Below are positions 11,691-28,240 of a stretch of 64,000 bases of DNA, one piece after another. Numbering within the stretch: position 1 is the first letter of the stretch; the number at the start of each line of letters is the position of its first letter. The notes under the pieces are model-generated. The model did not search any database and was not told the origin of the DNA. It saw nothing but the letters and a program-made list of their open reading frames with translations. Source of the stretch: Calvatia gigantea (lineage: Eukaryota; Basidiomycota; Agaricomycetes; Agaricales; Lycoperdaceae); contig JACAAK010000008.1 of the NCBI GenBank assembly GCA_025093985.1, forward strand, positions 1,860,001 through 1,924,000, read 5' to 3'. The translations under genes were made by a program, and so were the position numbers.

Positions 11691-14113
11691 TTCCCAGTTC
11701 AGAAGATATGACAACATGTGTATCGATGAGCAGGGCGCATGAGGATTTGAAATACGACGACAGGACACGGACTCTGAGACTGCATCCGTGTCCTGTGTAA
11801 CCAGAAACGAAACCAATATAAGCGCAATGGGGTATCATTGAAGTAAAAGTGATGTCATCATACGACAACCACGTTGTCTTCTTGTATTCGGGACCTCAGG
11901 CTTCAGTTCCGTGAGAGTCGTAAATTGGGCATGGCCACAGAAGACGCATTGCCATAAGGTGCCCGCAGGCGATCTCCGCCCACAACTTGATCAACAAAAC
12001 TCGGCAAAATGGGACATTCTTAGTACCTCTACCACACATTGAAGAAAATCTTCCACCACGGCCTTCTAATACCCTGTGCACTCTTCTCAAATGCTTCAAC
12101 CAGTCGGTCGTAGTGATGCGCTGAAGATGCAGGATGTAACATCTTGTCTGAGAGAGGATGCTAAAGTAACAAATACCATGGTCAACGAAAGAAATAGACT
12201 GACAGGAACATACGCACTTTCTTAGTCATTTCATTGTCTCGCAACGCACGTGCAGCAGGCAACTGCTCGTGATGTGAGTTGTGGATGACCCGCTAGGGAT
12301 TCTAGGAACGTTTTGAGTTGCAAATTGGGTCTGAATGGATCTACGACCCATGAGTGCGCGATTGCACCGAGTTTCTGTGCAAGCTTTTTGTTCCCAATTG
12401 CTGCTGCCATTTGGACGTTTGTCGAACGGAGAAAAAGGGAGCTGGAGGCTGCCGAACTTTCTGACCAGGAGCCTGGAGGTTCCTGTGGGGATCACCAATT
12501 TTGGAACCCCGACACTCCGATCGGAGATCTGCTGGTCTGATCGGGACCCACAAGATCATCAATTGCACATCGCGAAATCCTGGATTCCGCCCCGCCCAGT
12601 AGAGGATCCAGGCATATAGTCTAAAGATCACCAGAGGCTCCCCCAAGGAGGTCGTCTTGGGCCTGGAGGTTGGTGCATTCTCGGGAATTGATAAACATCA
12701 GGTTGCTTGTCCTGCTTGTGCCCTCATTTGCTGTCATAATTTCTCCACGCCAAATGTTTCACCCAGCACAAAAGCAGATTGAGAGCCATGGAAGGCACAC
12801 ATAAATTATATCCACTCAGTGCCCTGGCCCCTTAACTACGACGCCCCTCTCACCTACGACAAATTATGAGGCTCAATTAGTGAGAATCCGGCCTTATTAC
12901 TGCCATCGGCCATCCTCATTGTCCTTAAGTATCAACCTGACAACCACCCTGCACAACCCAACTCCCCGGTGCAACGGAGCGTTATCCGACACCATCCGAA
13001 AATAGTGCTTGCCGCTTGCCTGAAATCGTTCCCCTGAGAATCCCTGAGGTTAGGTCTTTTTTCCTTGAGTTGGGGGCCTTGGGGCGAAGGGCGAATTCCC
13101 GGACTCCCGGCTACTCCTGGGGGGCAGCCCTGGGTAGCCTTGCCAGTTGTATCGATTCCCACTTATGTCACCTCAACCGAGCCACCCGGCCAACCCACGA
13201 TTGTTGTGCGAATTATTTCATTAAGAATCTCACTTTGATAATCAGGACATGACAAAAACTGGTAAGTATATGGATTCTAGAATTACATCTTTCAATTCAG
13301 GCTATTCTACTCCCGGGCAACCCATCATGCATCATGCATCAGCATTCCAGCGGTTGCTGCAGCTTCAACCACTGAAGTCTTTCCCCACATGGTTTTTTCT
13401 TGTAGCCCTTTGAGAGGTTCATTGTGTAATCGTTTACCAGTCTCTCTGGGAGTACGGCTGTACCTCGGATTTTAATAGACAGAGATTCTAATCACTCGAC
13501 CGCGTGTTTCACAATGAGCGTTGTTCGGAGGGCCACATTCATGATTTGCTTGCCACTTGGAATCAATGGCCCAGGGCGGCTGCGGTGCTTGCCTATTCAT
13601 GGAGAGGTGAGGATAGTTCCGATATCAAGAACTGTCTCCAGATTCAAACGTCCGACATTTACTGTTGGGCTTGTGTCCTTCCATGTTGAACTCACTGGAC
13701 TTAGTCCATGACGGACTTTTCTCTTACAATACTTCGAGGTCAGACTTGTGCATCAGCAATTGACTTAATAAGGCAAATATGCGAGTTTAGGGTGAGCAAA
13801 ACGGCGTCTTGGTAACGCACTGGTACCACCATCGTCGTTTTTCTCTTCCTTCGATGCCAGCCAGCGCATCCTAGATTTCTACCCCCGCATTATTCCACAA
13901 TTCGTTTTCACTGCAGTTTGTCAGTCAGCGCTCAGCGCTCAGCGGTGAATATTTGAATATTAAAGATGCATATCAGGTCTTGTGCTTCCCTGACCTCCTC
14001 ACTAAAGCTAGCGCACAGCCACAGGCACATGTTGCGCCCGCAAACGAGCGTCTAATTGCCCTTCTTCGTGTTTTCCTTGCTCAACTTCTACTTCGACACT
14101 CTCGTAGGTCATC
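11691..14113. other. Gene-free stretch of 2.4 kb
   Basis: Only short overlapping reading frames without splice-consistent extensions or recognisable domains. No RNA gene, repeat family or transposon remnant could be identified. The last few hundred bases before 14114 are presumed to hold the promoter of the Hsp70-like gene. Confidence 0.5.
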
Positions 14114-17100
14114 ATGGGTTGCTGTGGAGAGCCTGCAGACAAGAATGCACCCTCAAACCAACCAAGAGTACACGCCCATGGCATGATCACGAACCAACCC
14201 ACTGCTCAACCAATCTTGGAGAAACCTGGGAGTTCCCACCTGTCGAGCCCGCCGCCGACCTCGCCCCCTCCTGTTTTTGTCAACTCCAACCCCGTGAATG
14301 GTTTTAACGGTGCAGCGGTCCCACCGTGGGGTCACTCACCATCACCTCCGGTTCATAATCCTTACGAACTTGGCCTTTCGGTTTCACCGCCTATTCCGTC
14401 ACCGTCTCCCGGACTCACAATGTCCAGCTACCATCTAAATGGACCTGCTGATACATTGCAACGGCCTCGGTCCACCTACTATCCGACACTAAATGGTCCG
14501 ATGCCGTCACCACCACCTATTGACTTGTCCAATGTTTCCGTTCCGGACGAGGGAAAAATGTCAGTTTCAGTGGATTTTGGTGCGTAAAAAATTCGCAACA
14601 CCAATTTATATATTCATGACTGACCGTGTCTCTAGGTACCACGTTCTCCGGTGTTGTGAGTAATATGCAACACGCGGTTCTCTAAACTTCCAACTGATTT
14701 AAACTTCTTAGGCGTATGGTTCTTCCCGGATAGCCGGTGGAAAAGTCCAGCAAATCTTGAACTGGCCCGGTTCTTTTGAGACATTCAGAAAGGTTAGCCG
14801 GACGTAAAAGATTGTATCGACGATCGGCTGACACCCTGAGATAGATTCCCACATGTTTGCTGTACGATGAGCATGGAAGAGTGATTGCTTGGGGTCTCGA
14901 AGCAAAGAATGCTAGCCCAATGCCGGGAACAATGAAATGTGAATGGTTCAAACTGTTCTTAGAACCGAAGGCGCTCCGAGATGAGTCGGCAGTTGATCCT
15001 CGCCTACCGCTTCTGCCGGTTAGTATCTTCCGGTTTGTATGTTCGAGGCCCTCACTCAAAGGGGAATCATTAGCCTGGCAAACGCGCAATAGATCTGATA
15101 ATCGATTTCCTGGGTTGTTTGTGGGAACACGCAAAGGATCAAATCACTCGTGATATCGGTGCTGTTGCAGACCTCAGTATGTGAGCTCCGTCCGTTATTA
15201 ACTCACTAATAATAATACGCTGTAACAGATTCTGCTGATGTATTGCTGACGGTTCCTGCTGCATGGGATGCTAAAGGTTGTGATATGATGCGGGAAGCTG
15301 CCATTGCTGCAGGTCTGGTTCAGAGTGCCTATGCCGGCGACAGGAACTGGAGAGATCGCTTGAGAATTATCACAGAACCTGAAGCGGCTGCCGTCCATTG
15401 CGCCCACCTGTCGAATCTCCATCACCTGAAGCCCTCACAAAACTTCATTGTGTGCGATGCTGGTGGTGGTACAGTTGATCTTGCTGCCTACAAGGTGAGC
15501 ATCATTCCAAAGGCGGCTTCTTCCGTGGATCCGCTTGCACCATCTCATATCTTGACTTCTTCCGCGGACATTCCGTAGATTATCGGCCAGATGGCAAACT
15601 TGGAAATTGCTGAGATGTGTGCACGGTCTGGTGCGAATTGTGGTAGTTTGTTCCTTGATCTGCGTTTCCGGGGACTCGTCGAGGTATAGTACACTGGAGC
15701 TATCTCTAATCATCTTTATCAACGTGTCGTCCTACGTTTAGATGCTCTTGGCCGAGCATCCAGCCCATTTGGACCCAGCTTCCCTGGCTTACTTCAGTAC
15801 GGGCAGCAATTCTCCTTCCTGACCATTTTTTCTTAGTGGCGTTATTTACAGTGCATTCGTTCAGTGAAACTGACAAACACAACTACGCTGGAGTTCAGGA
15901 TGATGGTAAGTATAACGGTCTGTTGCCGATGATGGAGTTAAATTTACCTTGTACTAATTTTATAGACATGTTATTCCACTTCCATTGTTTCAACACGGAT
16001 GATCCCCAGGATCCCAGTGTGGGGTTGATCAATGGGGAGCTCTGTATCCCAGGAAATCTACTGCGGAGAGAGGTCTTCGATCCCGTTGTCAACGAGGTAT
16101 ACTCACAATCATATCAAAATGTCGTCATCTTACCTGTCATAATGCAATTTTTAACAGGTACTACAACTAATTGAAGAACAAATGGGGCGGATAGAACAGC
16201 GAGTTGATGCACTTCTTCTTGTCGGGGGTTTTGCCGGTAGTGAATACCTCAGGCAGCGGGTCCAGGTCCGTCTTGTTTTAGATTTTCCCTCCTTGTCCTA
16301 ATTGAGTGTGCTTACAAGGAACAATATGGATCTCGGGTTCGCGTCATCGCCAGGCCACCCGATGCTGACACAGCAACCCTTCGTGGTTCCGCCCAGTACG
16401 GACTGGCGAGACGCCCTCTTGTGGCCAGTGTGATTGCTCCACGGGCATACATCATGAAGGTCAGTGGTGATGCGATGTGGCTAAGCTGTTCAGTCTATTT
16501 ATCTGATATAATACCACCCTTAGGTCAAATTACCGGCTGAACAGGAGGACTGGCTGAAACGTCCAGCTTACATTAGGAATAATGACGCAGGAGTTCCTAT
16601 ATGTGAAAATAGGTACTTATGTCATTCATACTTCCTTCACCGTCTGAGCCGCCGGTTCGGCAATGTAGATTGCAATATCTTGTTTCGAAGGGCGCAATTC
16701 TCCGGAAAGGGTGAGCACCTTCGGCAGCTTTTTTCCCATGCGTCCCATGCGGTGCGCCATGACCTTCGGCTCACCCCACATCCCAGCCAACGGCTCTCTA
16801 CCAAATTCTGGTACGTTAACCTCGGTTCCGATTGGAAACCGTAGTCACCCTTAGCTTTCAACAGCAAGTTCTCTCAAGCGGCACAAGGTTGGTGATATGG
16901 TCATTCCGTTCGTTCGGGAGCTGTCTTTCGACAACCCTTATCCTTCCAGATTCGACTTTCGTTGCTACTCTGTACACAAGTGATGCCGAGAGGATAATGC
17001 GATATACAGACGAAGGAGAAACCACTGGAACTTTGCAAATGGACCGTCGACCTTTCGTCCTTACCTTCTTTCCGGAACAATGCTGCGATGCAACCCGGAG

Positions 17101-17336
17101 GATTTTACACTGGTGAGGCTCTCCCGATCCTGACCAACCAGGGGACGCTCGGCTCATAATTCTGGGGTTTATCTAGAATTCGAGTTGGGCCTAGAGTTGG
17201 ACAGCGCTGAAGTTCGTGGGATCCTCCTGCACGAAAACCAGGAGTGGGGAAGGTAGGTTCCCTAAAACCAACCACCACTCTATGGACGACGACGCTCATT
17301 CTCTCATGCAGGGTGACATTTGATTTCTTGAATTGA
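14114..17336 (+). CDS. HSPA12-like Hsp70-family ATPase with lipidation-type N-terminus
   Basis: Actin-fold ATPase of the HSPA12-like Hsp70 branch common in fungi. Nineteen exons, including ones of 20, 23 and 24 nt, sum to one base more than an open frame, i.e. about 714 residues plus one extra base. The N-terminus MGCCGEP has Gly2 and two Cys, suggesting N-myristoylation and palmitoylation, followed by about 130 Pro/Ser-rich residues. The phosphate-1 motif is DFGTTFSGVAYG; the phosphate-2 region is FIVCDAGGGTVDLA; the adenosine region is LLLVGGFAGSEYL. No substrate-binding domain of the canonical kind is seen. The extra G near 17027 breaks the frame between RYTDEGETT and ELCKWTVDLSS. The short exon 16865-16887 was preferred to reading straight through because it restores KFCKFSQ. 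Confidence 0.85.
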
Positions 17337-18127
17337 TCTAGGAGATACTGGAAGTGTGCATTCATAATATTATGCTTTGATGATCTCATTTTTGTTGAAA
17401 CTCAAGCATTGGTGACACAGCAGTAGCAATTCAGCTAACGCACCTGGGTGACAACGAGTGATTGGTGCAGTCAGATGATTCTCGCGCAATGGGGACTTGG
17501 TTGGCTCCTCCGTCACGATCGCAACGACAGATGCAGTATTCCGAGACGCATTTGGTAAATTCATTTTCGATGCTTCCTCCCCAACGCAAATGGCACGGCC
17601 TCTTTCGGGTCTTTGTGTTGCCGACGTCATGCTGGGACACCGATAATTCAAGCTGATTGAATTGTGTGCCAATTTGTGCTTTCTCGATATCGACCTGTTG
17701 CTCTGATGATGGGGGTTGATCAAGGGACTTGAGGGAAAGTCAGGACATAACAGGTGTGAGATTCCGTCATATCTAGATCTGAACTTGTGAAAATGGTTCG
17801 GACAGGTCATCATTGTAGTGACGGAAGAGAATCACCGCTGGGTGGAAGTCAAGGCAAGCCGATGGACTCCAATCAAGGTCCCGTTGTGGCCTTATCGAGT
17901 CTCTCGGTACCTGTGTCCGGGCTGGCTGGAATCATCGAAAGGTTGAACATTCATCCGTTTTTGTCAGAGGCCTGTGCAGTGGTGCATATCCGGACTTTGC
18001 CGGGATTTCATCGGACCCTGCCGCTTTACTGGGATGAGATCGAGGTCGCTATCCCACATCATTATAATTCAAGCCAACGACTTATAAAGCCGTTGGTGAA
18101 AAAATGCAGAAGTAAAACCTACCAGCG
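17337..18127. other. Intergenic, no gene seen
   Basis: About 790 bp between the Hsp70-like gene and ALO1. Frames on both strands are short and show no family signature. The 3' part should contain the ALO1 promoter. Confidence 0.45.
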
Positions 18128-19910
18128 ATGTCTCCCTCCCAGCCCGAGTCGACATTTGAAAATATTTCTCTTCGCTTACTTTATGAATATCTTCGTTCTA
18201 TCACCCTACCCGGCGACCGTACACGCTTCAATAACTGGGGCCGCGCATTCTATTGCACCCCGCTCGCTATCTTCGAACCGGAGTCTCAGTACCAGTGCAA
18301 GCTCATTCTTGAGCTTGCGCGAAGAGAAGGAAAGACCGTCCGCGCAGTCGGGGTCGGACACAGCCCCAGCGACCTTGCCTGTACAAGCGGATATATGGTG
18401 CGACTGACTAAAATGAATCGTCTGATCCAGGTATGTCGTTGCATCGGCAATTTCGTTTTAACAAGTTTTAAGCGTGCCCAATGTGTTGGGTCTCGCGGTT
18501 CCTTCGGCTTAGCTTCTGCGCCCAATTTTCGTTTTCCCCTCCAGTCCATAATATCATTGTATTATGACATGGCATGAACGATGGTCTCATCATTGGTGTT
18601 TTAATTTAGGTTGATTTTGAAAAACGCTGTGCCCTGGTAGAAGCCGGGATCACGTTACACGACCTGCACGCGGAACTTGCTAAATATAATTTGGCGATGA
18701 TTAACGTCGGATCCATATCTGATCAAACCTTGGGGGGCGTTATCACCACTGCGACACATGGATCTGGCGTCGATTACAGTGTCCTGTCCACCCAGGTACG
18801 GGGCCTCAAGATCCTCCTCGCAAATGGTCAGACGACTGTTTGTTCGAGAACGCAAGAGAGCGATTTATTCGCTGCTACCTTGTGTGGGATCGGGGCGACT
18901 GGGATCGTACTCGAGGTCCTGTTAGATGTTGAACCGGCCTTCCGGTTAAGAGAGGTACAAGAGCCGATCACGTTTGATGATATGGTGAAGAACATCAACG
19001 TGCTGACCAAGTCAGCTCAGCACGTTCGTTTCTGGTGGTTCCCTGTAACAGACAAGGCAATTTGTAGTTCTGCCGACAGAACATATGACGTGAGTCTACT
19101 TCTTTCTGAATCATCGGTGCCTGACACCCCCTTCCAGCCACCCAAACCTGCGGGAAGCTGGTTCTGGAATACTTTCTTTGGCTATCATATTGTTCAATTG
19201 CTGCTATTCCTTGGACTCTACCTTCCCTTCCTCAATCTTTGGACCCAATATCTAGCGTTCTGGCTTGTGAGCAAGCAATCTGAAGGTACAGATGAAGGAC
19301 ACAAAATATTCAACGTCGACTGTCGGGTGCGTTCAGCGTGCTAGAATTCTCTCACTCGGCTGACCGACATCAACGGCTATAGTACCCGCAATTTACCACT
19401 GAATGGGCGATCCCATTCTCTGAAACCCAAGCTTGTTTGCATGACTTGCGTTCTTGGCTCCAACAAGAATTTTCCGATCGTGGTGGATTGAAGCCTCACT
19501 TCCCCGTTGAAATCCGATTCTCGGCTGCAGATGATATCTGGCTGAGTCCGAGCAACGGGCAACTGACCTGCTGGATTGGTATTGTTCAATACAAGTAAGG
19601 CAGTTCGCTAGCCATCAAGGAACGGTGTCACTGACTCTGGTCTTTCTGTAGACCCTATGGACTGAATGTTCCCTATCGAACCCTTTTTGAGAATTTTGAA
19701 GCGATCCTTGCTCGCCATCAAGGACGGCCGCATTGGGCCAAGGCGCACAAGCTGCGTCCAGACGATCTCAGGAAGTTGTACCCACGATTTGACGACTTCC
19801 GACGTGTCCTGGAGAAGGTGGACCCTGCTGGCGTCTTCCGAAATGAATACGTTCAGAGACATATTTACGGCAAACCCATTGGCTCGAGAGTGTTCAAACT
19901 GCGAGCATGA
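18128..19910 (+). CDS. ALO1: D-arabinono-1,4-lactone oxidase
   Basis: Flavoenzyme catalysing the last step of D-erythroascorbate synthesis: D-arabinono-1,4-lactone + O2 to dehydro-D-arabinono-1,4-lactone + H2O2, at the mitochondrial outer membrane. Five exons (18128-18430, 18610-19089, 19138-19326, 19383-19594, 19652-19910) give an intact 480-residue protein. The FAD_binding_4 domain shows RAVGVGHSPSDLACTSGYM, with the His expected to carry covalent FAD, then NVGSISDQTLGGVITTATHG. The ALO C-terminal domain contains HVRFWWFPVTDKA and ends with DDFRRVLEKVDPAGVFRNEY. A hydrophobic segment around GYHIVQLLLFLGLYLPFLN fits the membrane region of the family. The first intron is unusually long (179 nt) for this window. 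Confidence 0.95.
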
Positions 19911-20556
19911 CGCGAGAACCCCGGCCACAGTGATGTGCGAGGGAGATAAGTAGGTGTCTTTGTGCGGTTGTGGTATTTTACATATCCCATATGACTTTGG
20001 CATATCATATAATGGACGGCATGGTAAAGGCTTAACTACATTGAGTACCTAATGATGTGTCCGCACACCTTTCAATGAAACTTTTTCTCATCTGATCAGC
20101 CCCGAGACCGAACAGTATTTCTGGGCAGGAATCGAAGTTGATGGAGGTTCCTTTCGAAATCCTCCGTGTGTAAAGGCCAAGCAGAAATGAAGAAGAGGGC
20201 TGTACTTTCGTTACTCATCCTTCACAGGCACTATGGTGGGGGCCGTCCGAAAAGGAGCTGTTGGTTGCCAAGTCTCGGTGGCGTCTTGCGCTTCTCCTTC
20301 TAATCCGTTGTTAGATACTACCAGCAGGGTTGTGATAAGGCGGGCCTATATATAATTATTTTATCTCATCGCTGGCGAGTCTGTTTCTGTTACTGCCGGT
20401 CATTGCGGATTTATCAAAAGACTTTCGGCTCTTTGGGGGCATCATCCTGAGAGGACGTTTCTTATAGGAGCAAAGGTAGCTTGAGCGCAGCTTATGTAAG
20501 GGTGCAAACACATAGGACTTTTGTGGACTCAGGTCTGTAAGAATTGGACCAACAGT
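19911..20556. other. Intergenic, no gene seen
   Basis: About 650 bp between ALO1 and UBC7 on the same strand. No exon, RNA gene or repeat recognised; presumably holds the ALO1 3' end and UBC7 promoter. Confidence 0.45.
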
Positions 20557-21559
20557 ATGGCTGCACGAGCCCCCAACAGTGCAACCGCCCTACGACGGCT
20601 CATGACAGAGTATAAGCAGCTAACCGCAGGCGGTACGTTTCCTGATGATCCTGAAGGTGTAAATCCTGGCTGACTACCCGATATCCAGGTTCGCCGGATG
20701 GCATGTTCACGGCTGGTATGTTATCCAATGTGACCCATCTAAGCCAAGGAACTACATCTCACAATAGGACCAATCTCCGAGTCTGATTTCTTTACTTGGG
20801 AAGCACTTATCTCAGGACCAAAGGATACGCCGTTCGTACGTCAGCTCACTTTTTTGGTTTCCGGTAATAGATTTTGACGGGCCAATTTATCTTCTCTAGG
20901 AAGGCGGTATCTTTGCAGCTAAGCTCACATTCGTATGTAGATGTGCCACCCGCTAACTCATTTCATCGACTGAGGTTCTGATGCACCGTTGGTGAAATTT
21001 CCTCTCTACCAGCCGTCTGACTACCCGCTATCACCCTTCAAAATGCAGTTTGACCCTCCTTTATTCCATCCAAATAGTAAGCTCAAGAGCCATGCTTCGC
21101 CTTCACGTGTATGCATCTGATTTGTTGCGCCAGTTTATCCTGATGGAAATGTCTGCATCTCGATTCTCCACACGCCCGGCGACGATCCTACTATGTACGA
21201 ATCTGCGTCAGAAAGATGGAGTCCCGTGCAAAGCGTAGAGAAGGTCATCCTAAGTGTCATTTCGATGCTCGCTGGTGAGTGGCCCATCTCTTAACCTACC
21301 ATATGCTTCCCTGGTCATGGTCTTCGCCGACACCCGATCACTTCGCGTCAAACTACATCCTATTCTCTACACTTTCTTCTCCGCTGACATCTCTCTGACA
21401 CTTACTTTCTGCCCCGAATTCCTTTGCATCATCAAACCTCATGCAGAACCCAATCTTGAAAGCGGCGCCAATATAGACTGCTGCAAGTTGTACAGGGAAA
21501 ACAAGGCGGAATATGAGGGGATTGTGCGACAATCTGTCAGGGAACAACTAGGGCTTTGA
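20557..21559 (+). CDS. UBC7: Ubiquitin-conjugating enzyme E2, UBC7/UBE2G2 type
   Basis: E2 of ER-associated degradation. Seven exons (20557-20632, 20689-20715, 20768-20835, 20900-20932, 21013-21076, 21134-21274, 21447-21559) sum to an intact 173-residue protein. The UBC fold is complete: [37 protein letters not shown] with the catalytic Cys, and the acidic-loop insertion [20 protein letters not shown] that separates UBC7 and CDC34 types from other E2s. The final exon follows an intron of about 170 nt. It is convergent with RPC2. Confidence 0.96.
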
Positions 21560-22116
21560 TGTGGCAACAAACGCATGCTTGCATTATACATTTGTACCAT
21601 TTCGTTTTGTAATAGTGTTCAGCAGACATGGGTATCTATTAAGGTCATCCGGAGATTAGCGCTTCCAGTAGGACGCCTCCAAGTAGCCACACAACTGATA
21701 GCTTGCAAGATGTTTGACATTTATCTGTCATTGCCACCAACTTCCTCATTCAGTTCCGTCCTTCATTCCCTACTGAGATACCTATAGCTTCTCATCCTTG
21801 GAAATTTCTGACAGTATTCAGTGCGCTGATGGATCCACAACGCCCCAACCAACCGGTTGCTAAGATCTAAACCCTTACTCTCAATTACGGAGTGGGAATG
21901 CACAGGGTATTTTTACGAGCCTGGGTATTTCCTGCCCTTAACACACGTCTGAAGCAATGTGCCGTGTGTAACGAGGCACACTGTGATCCGGAAGGTAATG
22001 TTTTGAATGTCAGGTTAAACATCTGACTTGAGAAGATAATCAGGGTGCAATTAATTTCGGCGAATAGTGCAAAGATGAAACATCCGGGGTCTGCCAGACG
22101 GTAACTTTCAATAAAA
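21560..22116. other. Convergent intergenic region
   Basis: About 560 bp between the 3' ends of UBC7 (plus) and RPC2 (minus). No coding signal; it should hold both 3' UTRs. Confidence 0.45.
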
Positions 22117-26599
<4,483 letters not shown>

Positions 26600-27092
26600 T
26601 ATCGTTCCGGGTCGACCCTTAACGTATCACCGGATATTTTGAACCCGTTCAAAGGATCAGAGGAGCAGAGTTCTTGTAGTTTACTGGGTCAATGATCCTG
26701 GGAGTGTCAATAAGTAAACAGTGATGAAACGATGTACATCAATACATTGTATTATTGATGTGCATCACTTTTGAGAATTTCGATCAGACATGTCACATGA
26801 CCAAAAGGGACTTACCCGACACACGACAAAGTGATTACACTTGTCTAGGGATAACTCTCGTGTTGTATACGCAGCTGATGGACCAGGCTGATCAGTATTA
26901 GTTCAAGCTTTTACCTACCATAGGTTCTTTGCCATTGATGCATTCCAGCCTTGTGGTTTAGATTCCAGTCTGGTTGTGACATGTGTCACACGTGATGTGA
27001 TATATAAGGTTTCTTCCGAATAATGACTTCCGCGTTGTTCAAGTGCTCTACCTTGTCCCATTCGCCATCGAAGGAGATCGACGCCGCCAGCA
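26600..27092. promoter_or_regulatory. Divergent promoter region RPC2 / UBE2G1-like E2
   Basis: About 490 bp between two divergently transcribed genes. It holds a TATA-like TATATAAG at 27001-27008, roughly 85 bp upstream of the E2 start codon, a CACGTG-like TCACACGTGATGTGA just before it, and the hairpin at 26721-26767. Confidence 0.4.
26721..26767. repeat. Perfect-core hairpin in divergent promoter
   Basis: Arms GATGTACATCAAT (from 26731) and ATTGATGTGCATC (to 26765) pair with one mismatch around a short AT-rich loop, flanked by GTGATG and CATCAC at a further distance. It could be a cruciform or a binding site; function unknown. Confidence 0.55.
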
Positions 27093-28011
27093 ATGTCTAC
27101 ACAAACATCGTCTCAGTCACCGAACTCATCTAACCTTATTCTGAGACGTCAGTTGACCGAACTCACGAAGCATCCCGTTGAGGGCTTTTCAGCTGGTTTG
27201 ACCCCTTCTCCTCGATTACCATCACCCTCCATTGATATCTGTGCAAAGGGCTAGTTGATGATAACAACCTTTACGAATGGGAAGTCATGATCATCGGGTC
27301 AGTATTACGTTTAACGCTTGATTGGCTGTACTTACTTATTCTGGATTTCCCAGGCCGCCTGATACTCTTTAGTAGGACCTTACTCGTCCATTTCTATACC
27401 AGCCTTGACGACATTCTAGCGAAGGTGGGATCTTCAAGGCACGTCTCAATTTCCCGAGAGAGTATCCACTGCTGCCTCCGAAGATGAAGTTCCTCACAGC
27501 TATGTGGCATCCAAATAGTACGTGTTAGATGCTCCAGCAACAGTGTAGATTCTGATCCCTCTTAGTTTATCCGGATGGTAATGTGTGCATCTCCATCTTG
27601 GTTAGTGGATTTCCTTGAGACAGAAATGTCACGCGTCAACCCCTATTCACTACCGACAGCACGATCCCGGAGAGGACCAGTGGGGATTCGAGAAAGCGTC
27701 AGAAAGATGGACTCCAGTCCACACCGTCGAGACTATCGTGAGTTCTTCTTAAGTTTATGCCCGAGTATCGAATGTTCACCAGCCCCCCTCCCTCCCTCAG
27801 TTGATTAGCGTAATATCTATGCTTTCTTCATACCCTCCCGATGTCAGTAGTCCCGCAAATGTTGACGCTGCGAAGCAAGTTCGAGAGGATCTTGCTGGTT
27901 CGTGTCTCCGGTCCCATACCACATTCTTCTCCTTTTGACTGTCATTTTGTAGCTTACAAGAAGAAAGTCCGACAACTAGTTCGGAGGAGTGCTGAGGAGG
28001 CTTTTGATTGA
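27093..28011 (+). CDS. Ubiquitin-conjugating enzyme E2, UBE2G1/Ubc15 type
   Basis: Second acidic-loop E2 in the window, distinct from UBC7. Eight exons (27093-27195, 27249-27297, 27354-27371, 27420-27517, 27566-27600, 27660-27737, 27801-27897, 27953-28011) sum to an intact 178-residue protein. Diagnostic blocks are [56 protein letters not shown] with the catalytic Cys, and the loop [20 protein letters not shown]. The C-terminus is [18 protein letters not shown]. Exon 3 is only 18 nt. The two E2s share the same intron position inside HPNI, so an old common origin is visible. Confidence 0.93.
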
Positions 28012-28240
28012 TCCGGGTTTCGCATTTGACGATTGTACATCCATCCCTTACGTATCTGTCCATTTACACCTGCTTTCATTCTAATTCGTGTATCTCTATC
28101 AAGTCCAGTTTTATATACGGATACCTTGCAAAAATGTTCGGATTCGGTATTTTTCGAGTCATGCGCATCACATTTATTCACTCCCGCGACGCGTGACTTG
28201 ACCGTGACACGGTTGTCGATAACTATTCTTCGCTCTCGCC

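Noticed and set aside
16832..17116. Continuous frame through the 3' part of the Hsp70-like gene, suggesting no introns there
   Set aside because: It loses the conserved KFCKFSQ and ELCKWTVDLSS blocks; two introns and one extra base explain the family sequence better.
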